From: Hymenobacter busanensis
GTDB taxonomy: Bacteria; Bacteroidota; Bacteroidia; Cytophagales; Hymenobacteraceae
DNA length: 64,000 nucleotides
Reading direction: 5' to 3'
Assembly (NCBI RefSeq): GCF_008727865.1
Contig: NZ_VTWU01000010.1
Coordinates: forward strand, 61,977 to 125,976
The position numbers and the translations under genes were made by a program. Below are positions 9,916-18,117 of the stretch, piece after piece. The notes below the pieces were generated by a model that was not told where the DNA came from, did no database searches, and saw nothing but the letters and a program-made list of their open reading frames with translations. Numbering within the stretch: the first letter of the stretch is position 1; each line of letters begins with the position of its first letter.

Positions 9916-10000
9916 GGCTGATGTCGGGCGGCAAAGTAACGCCGCGCCGAGCGGGAAAATTTCGAGCGTGTGAACGGCGGGCGTTCAGCGAGAAAAAAGA

Positions 10001-10110
10001 ACGTCATGCAGAGCCAAAGGCAAAGCATCTCGCATGTTGACCCTGGATAGAAATATTACTATTCAGACACACACGCGAGATGCTTCGCTCACGCTCTGCA
10101 TGAAGGCCTG
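10001..10110. repeat. Family-1 palindromic intergenic repeat
   Basis: Inverted repeat with an outer arm reading CGTCATGCAGAGC...AAGCATCTCGC and a second arm CGCGAGATGCTTCGCTCACG-CTCTGCATGA, separated by an AT-rich loop. It is closely related to the copy at 28388-28483 and more distantly to 3179-3301. It lies between two minus-strand genes. Confidence 0.85.
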
Positions 10111-10128
10111 TACGATGGCAAGTGCACC

Positions 10129-10593
10129 TTAGCCGCGGCGCTTTTTCTTGCTCGTTACCGGTACCGAGGGGTACTTGATGTTCACCTTCTTCCAGTACAG
10201 GTAGTTGTCGATTTTGGCCTCCACCAAGTACGTACCGGCCGGAATGTGACCCAAGTCCACGGGGGCGCCGGTGTGGGTGGCCGGGTCGAGCTCCTGCGAG
10301 TACACCACGGCCTTTTTGTAGTTGGTCATGGTGAGCGTGCCGGGCTTGGTAAACTGCTGGGTAAAGCTCAGCAACACCGAGTTTGAGTTCGGCTTGGGGA
10401 AAATATCAATGCCCGAGAGGGTTTCCACCCGCTTGATAGTGCCGTCGAGCACCACCGGCTCGGCCTCGGTTTTGGTCTTGATCTGGGTACCCGTCGTTTC
10501 CGACTTGGCCTTGGTTTTGACTTTGGTCTGGGCCTGCGCGGCCGATACGGTAAGCAGAGCGGTGGCGGCGAGCAGCAGAGCGGAGCGTTTCAT
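10129..10593 (-). CDS. Exported hypothetical protein
   Basis: 154 residues. The ATG at 10591-10593 gives a clear signal peptide (MKRSALLLAATALLTVSAAQ-AQ); a longer frame to 10698 lacks one. A lysine/threonine-rich stretch (about 23-45) precedes a single domain that looks like a T9SS-type or fibronectin-like beta fold (ISFTQQF-like strands, GTYLVEAKID), and the C-terminus is strongly basic (KKKRRG). The family is unknown. No operon partner. Confidence 0.75.
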   Translation of the reverse strand: MKRSALLLAATALLTVSAAQAQTKVKTKAKSETTGTQIKTKTEAEPVVLDGTIKRVETLSGIDIFPKPNSNSVLLSFTQQFTKPGTLTMTNYKKAVVYSQELDPATHTGAPVDLGHIPAGTYLVEAKIDNYLYWKKVNIKYPSVPVTSKKKRRG

Positions 10594-10744
10594 GGGGTGG
10601 GGTAGGAGTAGGCCGCGCCGTGTGGCGCGGGTAGTCGGTTGAAAGGGAAAGGAAAGCCCCGAGGGGCGCTGAGCGGCCCTTTGCACATTCCGGGCCAATT
10701 TGCAGTACGAAGCGCCGGCGTGTCAGTTGGGCGGCCCGCGTGCC

Positions 10745-10752
10745 TATCTTTG
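10745..10752 (+). promoter_or_regulatory. -7 promoter element of aspS
   Basis: TATCTTTG matches the Bacteroidota TAnnTTTG consensus exactly and lies 84 bp before the aspS start, implying a 5' leader of about 80 nt. No TTG box is seen at the usual 19-21 nt spacing; one lies 15 nt upstream. Confidence 0.55.
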
Positions 10753-10836
10753 CCGGCTCCCAAACCGATTTTGAACGGCCGCCCGTGCGGCCCGCACCCG
10801 CTCGGCACCTCTGCCCGGGCCTACAGCTATACCGGC

Positions 10837-12597
10837 ATGCTCCGTACCCACACCTGCGGCGAACTTCGCCCCGACCACATCGGCCAAACCGTCACGCTCT
10901 GCGGCTGGGTGCAGCGCACCCGCGACAAAGGCGGCATCAGCTGGATTGACCTGCGCGACCGGTATGGCATTACGCAGCTGGCCCTCGAAGAAGGCGTGGA
11001 AACCGAAGCGCTGCGCGAAGCCGCCCGCAACCTCGGCCGCGAGTTTGTGCTGCAAGTGAGTGGCCGCGTGGCCGAGCGCTACTCCAAGAACCCGAACATG
11101 CCCACCGGCGAAGTAGAAATCCGCGTCGAGAGCCTGCAGGTGCTCAACCCGGCCAAGCTGCCGCCCTTCCTCATCGAAGACGAAACCGACGGCGGCGACG
11201 ACCTGCGCATGAAGTACCGCTACCTCGATTTGCGCCGCAACGCCGTGCGCCGCAACCTGGAGCTGCGCTCCAAGCTGGCCCAGCAGGTGCGCCGCTACCT
11301 CGACGAGCAGCAGTTCATCGAAGTAGAAACGCCGGTGCTCATCAAAAGCACGCCCGAAGGTGCCCGCGACTTTGTGGTGCCTTCGCGCATGAACCCCGGC
11401 CAGTTTTACGCCCTGCCCCAGTCGCCGCAAACCTTCAAACAGCTGCTCATGGTGTCGGGCTTCGACAAGTACTTCCAGATCGTGAAGTGCTTCCGCGACG
11501 AAGACCTGCGCGCCGACCGTCAGCCCGAATTCACCCAAATCGACTGCGAGCTGTCGTTTGTGGAGCAGGAAGATATCCTCAACATCTTCGAGGGCATGAC
11601 GCGCCACCTGTTCCGCGAGGTGAAGGGTCTGGAAATCGGCGAATTCCCGCGCATGACCTACGCCGACGCCATGCGCCTCTACGGCTCCGACAAGCCCGAC
11701 ACGCGCTTTGCCATGCAGTTTGTGGAGCTCAACGACGTGGCCAAAGGCCAGGGCTTCCCGGTGTTCGAAAACGCCGAGCTGGTCGTGGGCATCAACGCGG
11801 CCGGGCAGTCGGGCTTTACCCGCAAGCAGCTCGACGAGCTGACCGATTTCGTGCGCCGCCCGCAGGTAGGCGCTACGGGCCTGGTGTACGCCCGCGTCGA
11901 GCCCGACGGCACGGTGAAATCATCGGTCGATAAGTTCTACTCGCAAGAAGTGCTGCAGACCTGGAAAGCCGCTTTCAACGCCGCGCCCAACGACTTGCTG
12001 CTGATTCTGGCCGGCCCCGCCGATAAAACCCGCAAGGCCCTGAACGAGCTGCGCCTGGAAATGGGCCAGCGCCTCGGCCTGCGCAACAAGGAGGATTTCC
12101 GCCCGTTGTGGGTGCTCGATTTCCCGCTGCTGGAGTTCAACGAAGAGGACGGGCGCTACTACGCCATGCACCACCCCTTCACCTCGCCCAAGCCCGAAGA
12201 CGTAGCCCTGCTCGACACCGCGCCCGGCCAGGTGCGCGCCAATGCCTACGACCTTGTCATCAACGGGGTCGAAATCGGCGGCGGCTCCATCCGCATCCAC
12301 GACCGCGCCGTGCAGGCCCGCATGTTCAAGCTGCTCGGCTTCTCCGACGAAGAGGCGCAGGCGCAGTTCGGCTTCCTGCTCGACGCCTTCGAATACGGTG
12401 CCCCGCCCCACGGCGGCATTGCCCTCGGCTTCGACCGCCTCTGCTCCATGTTCGGCGGCGCCGACAGCATCCGTGACTTCATTGCCTTCCCCAAAAACAA
12501 CTCCGGCCGCGACGTTATGATTGACTCGCCTTCGCCGATTTCGGGCGCGCAGCTCAAGGAATTGAGCATTGAGACGACGGTGGAGGAGAAGCTGTAG
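10837..12597 (+). CDS. aspS: Aspartate-tRNA ligase
   Basis: 586 residues, the normal length of the bacterial-type AspRS. It charges tRNA with aspartate in the cytoplasm. An N-terminal OB-fold anticodon-binding domain ([20 protein letters not shown]) is followed by the class II catalytic core (motif 2 region [18 protein letters not shown]; motif 3 GIALGFDRL) and the GAD insertion specific to bacterial AspRS. The start at [10 protein letters not shown] agrees with the family; the frame is open further upstream without similarity. It is a stand-alone transcription unit with its own terminator. Confidence 0.98.
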   Translation: MLRTHTCGELRPDHIGQTVTLCGWVQRTRDKGGISWIDLRDRYGITQLALEEGVETEALREAARNLGREFVLQVSGRVAERYSKNPNMPTGEVEIRVESLQVLNPAKLPPFLIEDETDGGDDLRMKYRYLDLRRNAVRRNLELRSKLAQQVRRYLDEQQFIEVETPVLIKSTPEGARDFVVPSRMNPGQFYALPQSPQTFKQLLMVSGFDKYFQIVKCFRDEDLRADRQPEFTQIDCELSFVEQEDILNIFEGMTRHLFREVKGLEIGEFPRMTYADAMRLYGSDKPDTRFAMQFVELNDVAKGQGFPVFENAELVVGINAAGQSGFTRKQLDELTDFVRRPQVGATGLVYARVEPDGTVKSSVDKFYSQEVLQTWKAAFNAAPNDLLLILAGPADKTRKALNELRLEMGQRLGLRNKEDFRPLWVLDFPLLEFNEEDGRYYAMHHPFTSPKPEDVALLDTAPGQVRANAYDLVINGVEIGGGSIRIHDRAVQARMFKLLGFSDEEAQAQFGFLLDAFEYGAPPHGGIALGFDRLCSMFGGADSIRDFIAFPKNNSGRDVMIDSPSPISGAQLKELSIETTVEEKL

Positions 12598-12616
12598 CTG
12601 GTTAAGAAGCAGGTAG

Positions 12617-12648
12617 AAAGCGGCGCCCGAAGCCTCGGGCGCCGCTTT
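12617..12648 (+). terminator. Terminator of aspS
   Basis: 14-bp GC-rich stem (12617-12630 with 12635-12648) with an AGCC loop and T-rich sequence after it, 20 bp past the aspS stop. Confidence 0.88.
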
Positions 12649-12666
12649 TGCTTTTACTTTCGTGTT

Positions 12667-13062
12667 ATGCGACTCGATTTAGAAAAAGCATTTATCAACC
12701 GGTACGTAGTAAAAGAGAAACGTCAGCGCTATTTGGGCTTCGTGGAGAGTGACAAACACAGAGGTAAGTTTCTGGGCATGTTATACCACGGACAAGACTT
12801 GGATATAAGTCTCTTGCAGGAGTTGAAAGGCAACTATCAAGTCTGCTTAGACATGATTTTGGCAGCAGCAAAATCGATCCGAGGCGGCATTGGTGCTTAC
12901 TGCATTAGCGTAAATCCGCTGCTCGACGGAAAAACTTTAACGACAATGGAAGAAATAATACCGTTAGTGAGTAGTGAGGAAGGATTCGTCTTGATATTTG
13001 GCGACCTAGAAGCAGTTTATTATGAAGGTGAAGCGCCTTATAATCAATACTTGAGCATATGA
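12667..13062 (+). CDS. Hypothetical protein
   Basis: 131 residues with no recognisable family. It is soluble (no signal peptide or membrane segment), mixed alpha/beta, with acidic C-terminal strands (LIFGDLEAVYYEGE). Base composition is distinctly more AT-rich than aspS and other neighbours, which hints at recent acquisition. A near-consensus TACTTTCG lies only about 8 bp before the ATG, so the real transcript start is unclear. It is convergent with the gene at 13147. Confidence 0.65.
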   Translation: MRLDLEKAFINRYVVKEKRQRYLGFVESDKHRGKFLGMLYHGQDLDISLLQELKGNYQVCLDMILAAAKSIRGGIGAYCISVNPLLDGKTLTTMEEIIPLVSSEEGFVLIFGDLEAVYYEGEAPYNQYLSI

Positions 13063-13114
13063 TCAACTTATGTTCTGTGTCAGTTCTAAAGATTATTGAC
13101 ATCGGCTCACAAAA

Positions 13115-13140
13115 AAGCCCCGGCCAAGTGGCCGGGGCTT
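13115..13140. terminator. Bidirectional intrinsic terminator
   Basis: 11-bp GC-rich stem (13115-13125 with 13130-13140), flanked by an A run on the left and a T-rich stretch on the right, placed between convergent genes. Confidence 0.88.
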
Positions 13141-13146
13141 TTACTT

Positions 13147-13413
13147 TTAGGCGGCTTTGCTAAGTCGCTCCCGCGTGACAATGGCTTGAATGGCGGCCGA
13201 AGCGGGTGGTTCTACTATTCCGGCCACTTCTGCTATAGTCAATTCGCCATTGATGTACCGTTGGAGTTCGGCAATCAGTTTGGGGTCGGGGAGGGTGCCC
13301 CCCAACCGCGAGACGGCAATGCCCCATTCGGCATGCCGCAGGCGCTTGAGGCGCGCAGCGGCATCCGCTTCAGGCAAGCCCTCCGGAATCGGCTCAAAAT
13401 ATTTAGGGTCCAT
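13147..13413 (-). CDS. Small protein resembling VbhA-type antitoxins
   Basis: 88 residues from the ATG at 13411-13413 (MDPKYFEPIPEG). A longer frame reaches 13605 but its extra 64 residues look random. The middle section, AVSRLGGTLPDPKLIAELQRYINGELTIAEV across residues 39-69, has the spacing of VbhA-like partners of Fic proteins (small helix, Pro turn, helix, RY-x-x-GE). The Fic-inhibition motif (Ser/Thr-x3-Glu-Gly) is not intact: the Glu position is Gly here. No Fic gene is adjacent. The assignment is tentative. Confidence 0.5.
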   Translation of the reverse strand: MDPKYFEPIPEGLPEADAAARLKRLRHAEWGIAVSRLGGTLPDPKLIAELQRYINGELTIAEVAGIVEPPASAAIQAIVTRERLSKAA

Positions 13414-13668
13414 CGGAGTACACAATTGGTTATCAGGTCCTGTATACGGCGGTCGGAACGCAGCAGCCATGTTGCGGGCTGGCAAACGACCAATCCAAAT
13501 CCGAAACGCGGCAATCAGGCAAAAAATTCTATGTTCGTTGCTGTCGGGGCCTGCGTTGCAAGCGGCTCCGAAGCCGAGCACCGTCCCTGGGCGGGCGGCA
13601 ATCAACCCGGGGCAGTTGGCTCACGACAGAAGTTGATAAGCTGCTCGCTGTACGCTTTCTTGCAGCCG

Positions 13669-16600
13669 ATGCGGTGTTTTGAGTATGTAACGCGGCCCTG
13701 GCCGGCTGCTTTGTGCCTGTTGCTGGTTGGTTGGCTGGCGGCCGTGGCAGCGCGCGCCGACAACCTGACTTTTCACCCGCTGACCACTGCCCAGGGCTTG
13801 TCGGAAAACAGCGTAACCGGCGCCGTGCAGGACCACCGCGGCTTCCTGTGGCTGGCCACCCGCGACGGCCTCAACCGCTACGACGGCTCGGGGTTCCGGG
13901 TGTTCCGCAACGACCCCCAGCAGGCGGGTTCCTTGGGCTCCAATTACATTCTCTCGCTCACGGCCGATGGCCAGGGCAACGTGTGGGTGGGCACCGGCGG
14001 CGGCTTGTGCCGGTACCTGCCCCTCACCGAGCGGTTTGTGACCTACCAGGCCAGCGACTCGATGGGCCTCACCGACAATTTTATCTGGGCCGTGTTTTGC
14101 GACCGGCGCGGCCGGGTGTGGGCCGGCGCCGAAACCGGCGTGCACCTGCTCGACCAGAAAACCGGCCGCTTCCGCCTCTTCACCCACGCCGACGCCGGCA
14201 ACGTGCGCCGCAATTCCATCCGCAGCATCGTGCAGGCCGCCGATGGCCGCATTTGGGTGGGCACCGGCGAAGGCCGCATCAGCTACGTAGATGAACGCAG
14301 CGGAAGGCTGATTCCTATGCCGGGCTGGCGGCCTGTGGGGCCCGTTACGGCGCTGGCGGCAGCGCCCCAGGGTGGCCTGTGGGTTGCCATCGAAAACAAC
14401 GGCCTGTGCTTTACCGACGCGCGCGGCGGCCCCGTGCGCACCTACCACCACGTGGCCGGGCAGCCCGGCACGCTCCCCACCGACGCCGTGCGCACCCTGC
14501 TGATTGACGGTCAGGAGCGCCTGTGGGCCGGCACCACCGAGGGCCTGTGCCGCCTCGATGCGGCCACTCAAACCTTCAGCGTGTGGCAGCACCGGCCCGG
14601 CGTGGCGCGCACCTTGCCCAGCAGCAACGTCATTACCCTCTACGAAGACCGGTTGGGGCTGCTGTGGGCAGGTACCGAGCAGGGCGCCGCCAGTTTCGAG
14701 CCCCGCCCCAACGCGTTTTCCCAGCCCGTGTCGCAGCAGGAAACAGGGCCGGTGTGGGCGCTGGCCGAAGACGCCGGCCGCCGCCTCTGGCTGGGGACCG
14801 AAAGCCAGGGCCTGATTCGCCTCGACCCCGTAACCGGCCAGCGCGTCAAGTACCGCCACAACCCCACCGACCCCACCAGCCTGCCCGAAGACTTTATCCG
14901 GGTGGTGCTGCCCGACCGACAAGGGCGCCTGTGGGTGGGTACCCGCAGCCGGGGCCTGGCGTACCTCGACCCAGCCACCGGCCGCTTCCGGCGCTTTCGC
15001 CACAACCCCGCCGACCCCACCAGCCTCTCCGACGACAACGTGCGCTGCGTGTTCCAGGACCAGCAGGAGCGCCTGTGGGTAGGCACCGAAGGCGGCCTGA
15101 ACCTGCTCGACCCCGTAACCGGCCGCTGCGCCGTGTACCGCAACAACCCCCGCGACCCGCAAAGCCTGAGCAGCAACTACGTGCGGTGCGTATACCAGGA
15201 CTCGCGCGGGCAAATGTGGGTGGGCGTGGGCGGCGGCGGCCTGTGCCGCTTCGATCCGCGCACCGGCCGCTCGCGCATCTACCGCGCCGACGCCGCCGAC
15301 CGCAGCAGCCTGAGCAGTAACTTCGTGCGCACCATGCTGGAGGACAGCCAGGGCCGCTTGTGGCTGGCTACCGAAGGCGGCGGCCTGAGTTGCCTGCTCG
15401 ACGCCAAAACCGGCCGGTTCCGCACGTTTCGGGAACCGCAGGGCCTGCCCAACGACGTGATTTACGGCATGCTGGCCGACGACCAGGGCGACCTGTGGCT
15501 AGCCACCAACAAAGGCGTAGCCCGTTTCAACCGTCGCACCCTGCGGTTCCGTACTTACGACACCCGCGACGGACTGCCCCAGGACGAGTTCAACGCCGGG
15601 GCCTTTTGCCGCCGCCGCGACGGCACCCTGCTCTTCGGCGGCGGCAACGGGGCAGTGGCTTTCCAGCCCATGGCCGTGCGCTACAACCCCGCGCCGCCGG
15701 TGGTGGTATTCACCGGCTTCCGCAAGTTCAACCGCCCCGTGCGCCTCGATACCAGCATTACCGAGCGCCGCATGCTACGTCTGGGCCCGCGCGACAACTT
15801 CATTTCCATTGAGTTTGCGGCCCTCAACTACCGTTTGCCCGACAAAAACCGCTTCCTCTACAAGCTCGAAGGCAACGACGACAAGTGGATTGAGGCCGGC
15901 AATCAGCATCAGGCAACCTACACCAACCTGAACCCCGGCAGCTACACTTTCCGGGTGCGCGCCGCCAACAACGACGGCGTGTGGAACCCCACCGGCGCCT
16001 CCTTGTCGGTGATAGTGGGGCCGCCGTGGTACCAAACGTGGTGGTTTCGCATTCTGGCCAGCTGGGTGGTGTTTGGGCTGCTGTTTGCCGCCTACCGCAT
16101 CCGCGTCAGCCAGCTGCTGGCGCTGGAGCGCGTGCGCCACAACATTGCCCGCGACCTGCACGACGACATGGGCTCCACGCTCAGCTCCATTTCCATTCTG
16201 AGCCAACTGGCCCGCAACCACCAGCAGCGCAACAACCAGGAGCAGGCCGGCATCCTGATGGAGCAGATTGGCGACTCCTCGCGCCGCATGCTCGATTCGA
16301 TGGACGACATCGTGTGGGCCATCAACCCCGCCCACGACAGCATGGAGGCCGTAACCGCGCGCATGCGCTCCTTCGCTTCCGATGTGCTGGAGGCCCGCGG
16401 CATCGATTTCCTCTTTAAGGTGGCGCCCGAAGTGCTGGAGCAGCGCCTGCCCATGCGGGCCCGCCGCGAGTTTTTCCTGCTCTTTAAAGAAGCCGTAAAC
16501 AACCTGGCCAAGTACTCGAAAGCCGAAATGGCCATCATCCGGCTCGATTACGAAAACCGCCACTTGGTGCTGCGCGTGGAAGACGACGGCGTGGGTTTCG

Positions 16601-16743
16601 ACGTGACGGCCCCGGCCCAGGGCGGCGGCAACGGCATGACCAACATGCGCAGCCGCGCCGCTGCCATCCGGGCCACGCTCGATATTGATACCGCGCCCGG
16701 CAAGGGCACCAAAATGCAGGTGCGGGTGCCGCTGCGGCGTTAA
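13669..16743 (+). CDS. Propeller-type sensor histidine kinase (Reg_prop, Y_Y_Y, HisKA_3)
   Basis: 1024 residues. After a signal peptide (about 1-27) come 13-14 two-component propeller repeats, seen as recurring LW-V/L-GT...GL motifs up to about residue 665; this suggests two seven-bladed propellers. A Y_Y_Y domain follows (LNPGSYTFRVRAAN-NDGVW), then one membrane helix (about 785-805). The cytoplasmic part has a HisKA_3 phosphoacceptor in RDLHDDMGS (His831) and a HATPase end (VEDDGVGFD, GMTNMRSRA). The start ATG at 13669 gives the signal peptide. The NarL-type regulator downstream is the likely partner. Unlike classic HTCS hybrids it has no fused receiver or AraC domain. Ligand unknown. Confidence 0.94.
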   Translation: MRCFEYVTRPWPAALCLLLVGWLAAVAARADNLTFHPLTTAQGLSENSVTGAVQDHRGFLWLATRDGLNRYDGSGFRVFRNDPQQAGSLGSNYILSLTADGQGNVWVGTGGGLCRYLPLTERFVTYQASDSMGLTDNFIWAVFCDRRGRVWAGAETGVHLLDQKTGRFRLFTHADAGNVRRNSIRSIVQAADGRIWVGTGEGRISYVDERSGRLIPMPGWRPVGPVTALAAAPQGGLWVAIENNGLCFTDARGGPVRTYHHVAGQPGTLPTDAVRTLLIDGQERLWAGTTEGLCRLDAATQTFSVWQHRPGVARTLPSSNVITLYEDRLGLLWAGTEQGAASFEPRPNAFSQPVSQQETGPVWALAEDAGRRLWLGTESQGLIRLDPVTGQRVKYRHNPTDPTSLPEDFIRVVLPDRQGRLWVGTRSRGLAYLDPATGRFRRFRHNPADPTSLSDDNVRCVFQDQQERLWVGTEGGLNLLDPVTGRCAVYRNNPRDPQSLSSNYVRCVYQDSRGQMWVGVGGGGLCRFDPRTGRSRIYRADAADRSSLSSNFVRTMLEDSQGRLWLATEGGGLSCLLDAKTGRFRTFREPQGLPNDVIYGMLADDQGDLWLATNKGVARFNRRTLRFRTYDTRDGLPQDEFNAGAFCRRRDGTLLFGGGNGAVAFQPMAVRYNPAPPVVVFTGFRKFNRPVRLDTSITERRMLRLGPRDNFISIEFAALNYRLPDKNRFLYKLEGNDDKWIEAGNQHQATYTNLNPGSYTFRVRAANNDGVWNPTGASLSVIVGPPWYQTWWFRILASWVVFGLLFAAYRIRVSQLLALERVRHNIARDLHDDMGSTLSSISILSQLARNHQQRNNQEQAGILMEQIGDSSRRMLDSMDDIVWAINPAHDSMEAVTARMRSFASDVLEARGIDFLFKVAPEVLEQRLPMRARREFFLLFKEAVNNLAKYSKAEMAIIRLDYENRHLVLRVEDDGVGFDVTAPAQGGGNGMTNMRSRAAAIRATLDIDTAPGKGTKMQVRVPLRR

Positions 16744-16752
16744 GTTGGCCTT

Positions 16753-16766
16753 ATCACATCATTATG
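16753..16766. promoter_or_regulatory. Candidate regulatory motif, copy 1
   Basis: ATCACATCATTATG, just after the kinase stop. A one-mismatch copy (ATCACATCATCATG) lies at 17709 after the regulator gene, where it is part of a 7-bp dyad. It could be a binding site; this is inference from repetition only. Confidence 0.3.
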
Positions 16767-16792
16767 CGAGCAAGCCAGCGGCCCCAACGGCG

Positions 16793-16800
16793 TACCTTCG
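16793..16800 (+). promoter_or_regulatory. Candidate -7 promoter of the NarL-type regulator
   Basis: TACCTTCG, one mismatch from TAnnTTTG, in the 206-bp kinase-regulator gap. It would give the regulator its own transcript with a leader of about 140 nt that carries the hairpins at 16819-16881. Confidence 0.4.
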
Positions 16801-16818
16801 TAGCGTTACAAGCTGAAA

Positions 16819-16881
16819 GCCAAGGTCAAGCCTTGGCAGTTTGGGAAACGCAGGTCGAAACCCGTTCCCAAGGTTGCCAAG
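16819..16881 (+). promoter_or_regulatory. Structured leader with alternative hairpins
   Basis: Two hairpins share one strand. GCCAAGG (16819-16825) pairs with CCTTGGC (16831-16837). The same CTTGGCA segment, extended to 16850, also pairs with 16863-16881, giving about 18 base pairs with small bulges. They cannot form together. No T-tract follows, so it is not a simple terminator. It lies 68 bp before the regulator ATG. Confidence 0.45.
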
Positions 16882-16949
16882 CTGGTTGATACGCCGCCGC
16901 GGGTAGCGCATTCCGTTCTTTTCTCCTCACCACCGATTCACTGTTTGCC

Positions 16950-17600
16950 ATGGAAACGCCCACCCGCGTGCTGATTTACGAAGACAACCCCGACCTGCGC
17001 ATCAGCCTGAGCCAGCTGCTGGGCGGCACGCCGGGTCTGGAACTAGCCGGGGCGCTGGGCAATTGCCAGCAGGTGGATACCGACATTCCGCGCCTCAAGC
17101 CCGACGTGGTGCTGATGGACATCGACATGCCGGGCATCAACGGCATCGAGGGGTTGAAGCGCATCAAAGCCAAAAACCCCAGCACGAGCGTGGTGATGCT
17201 GACCGTGTTTGAGGACAACGACCGGGTGTTTCAGGCCGTGTGCGCCGGCGCCGACGGCTATCTGCTCAAGAAAACCCCGCCGGCCAAGCTGCTCGACGCC
17301 ATCAACGAGGTGAAGGCCGGCGGCGCCCCCATGACGCCCGCCATTGCCCGCCAGGTGCTGCGCCTGTTCCCGAAACCCGTGGCCCCGCGCCAGCAGGAAG
17401 ATTCGCCGGCCAACCTGAGTGCCCGCGAGCAGGAAATTCTGGGCCTCTTGGTGGAAGGCTACAGCTACAAAATGATTGCCCACGACCGCGGCATCTCGCT
17501 CGATACGGTTCGTTCGCACATCAAAAAGATCTACGAAAAGCTGCACGTGCGCTCCATGACCGAAGCCGTGAGCAAAGCCCTGCGCCAGGGACTTACCTAG
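16950..17600 (+). CDS. NarL/FixJ-type response regulator
   Basis: 216 residues. The receiver has YEDNPD near the start, phosphoacceptor Asp57 (VVLMDIDMPG) and the conserved lysine in GYLLKKT. A C-terminal LuxR-type helix-turn-helix follows (LSAREQEILGLLVEGYSYKMIA...LDTVRSHIKKIYEKLHV). Its partner is almost certainly the HisKA_3 propeller kinase just upstream. The 206-bp gap with its own candidate promoter and hairpins suggests independent control of regulator level. Confidence 0.93.
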   Translation: METPTRVLIYEDNPDLRISLSQLLGGTPGLELAGALGNCQQVDTDIPRLKPDVVLMDIDMPGINGIEGLKRIKAKNPSTSVVMLTVFEDNDRVFQAVCAGADGYLLKKTPPAKLLDAINEVKAGGAPMTPAIARQVLRLFPKPVAPRQQEDSPANLSAREQEILGLLVEGYSYKMIAHDRGISLDTVRSHIKKIYEKLHVRSMTEAVSKALRQGLT

Positions 17601-17620
17601 GCCGGAGCACTCGTTTCGAG

Positions 17621-17674
17621 CGCCCATCCGCCGCCCCACCCGAACTTGTTTTCGGGTGGGGCGGCGGATGGGCG
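17621..17674 (+). terminator. Strong intrinsic terminator
   Basis: Perfect 24-bp stem (17621-17644 with 17651-17674), six-base loop CTTGTT, followed by TTTT. It ends the sensor-regulator unit. Confidence 0.92.
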
Positions 17675-17708
17675 TTTTCCATTCGGGCGCTTTTACTTCC
17701 GATGGGGC

Positions 17709-17726
17709 ATCACATCATCATGTGAT
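17709..17726. promoter_or_regulatory. Short dyad with candidate motif, copy 2
   Basis: ATCACAT-CATC-ATGTGAT, 7-bp arms. It contains ATCACATCATCATG, nearly identical to 16753-16766. It lies upstream of the 25-residue ORF at 17814 and could be an operator. Confidence 0.35.
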
Positions 17727-17813
17727 TGATGAGCGCAGGGTTATTATCGATATTTAGATGAGCCCCGTCGAGGTAGACCGCGGCTGATACGTCCACTTTT
17801 CGCACCGCATGCC

Positions 17814-17891
17814 ATGTCAACCAAGCCCCGTCGGCAACTGCTGATTTCGTTGTTGGGATTGTGGCTCACGGGCCAGCCCGCAATAGCCTGA
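17814..17891 (+). CDS. 25-residue signal-peptide-only ORF
   Basis: The ATG at 17814 opens a 25-codon frame ending at a TGA. The product begins MSTKPRRQLL and ends LTGQPAIA: a basic n-region, a hydrophobic core and a small-residue A-x-A end, exactly like a complete signal peptide with nothing after it. Either it is a peptide released by signal peptidase, or the remnant of an exported-protein gene truncated by the TGA. The rest of the 17675-18117 spacer holds the dyad at 17709, the terminator at 17979 and a promoter-like site at 18085. Confidence 0.4.
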   Translation: MSTKPRRQLLISLLGLWLTGQPAIA

Positions 17892-17978
17892 TTCGGTCTT
17901 CGCCGCTCGGGGCCGATACGCCTGCCACCTCCGCAGGCGTTCTTTCGCAGGCCTCGCGACTCAGTGAGACGTATGTCA

Positions 17979-18018
17979 CGCACGCTTCCCGTATTGCACG
18001 GAGGCGTGCGTTTTTTTG
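17979..18018 (+). terminator. Intrinsic terminator after the small ORF
   Basis: ACGCACGC (17979-17986) pairs with GCGTGCGT (18005-18012), with partial inner pairing, followed by a run of seven T. A terminator this strong implies a transcript arising in the 17727-17950 region, which otherwise has only the 25-codon ORF. Confidence 0.85.
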
Positions 18019-18084
18019 TGCCCGATCAGGCCCGGCACCCGTAAAATAATCGGGAGTGGCTTGCCGCGGCGCGTGGCGGCGGGC

Positions 18085-18092
18085 TATCTTCG
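18085..18092 (+). promoter_or_regulatory. Candidate -7 promoter of the exonuclease gene
   Basis: TATCTTCG, one mismatch from TAnnTTTG, 25 bp before the ATG at 18118 and after the terminator at 17979. Confidence 0.4.
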
Positions 18093-18117
18093 TTACGCTC
18101 CCCTTTAGCCGTGCTCT

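Noticed and set aside
10639..10836. N-terminal extension of aspS
   Set aside because: No similarity to AspRS, and the promoter element TATCTTTG lies inside it.
17675..18117. Cobalamin or other known riboswitch
   Set aside because: No recognisable conserved core; only the small ORF, a dyad and the terminator can be supported.
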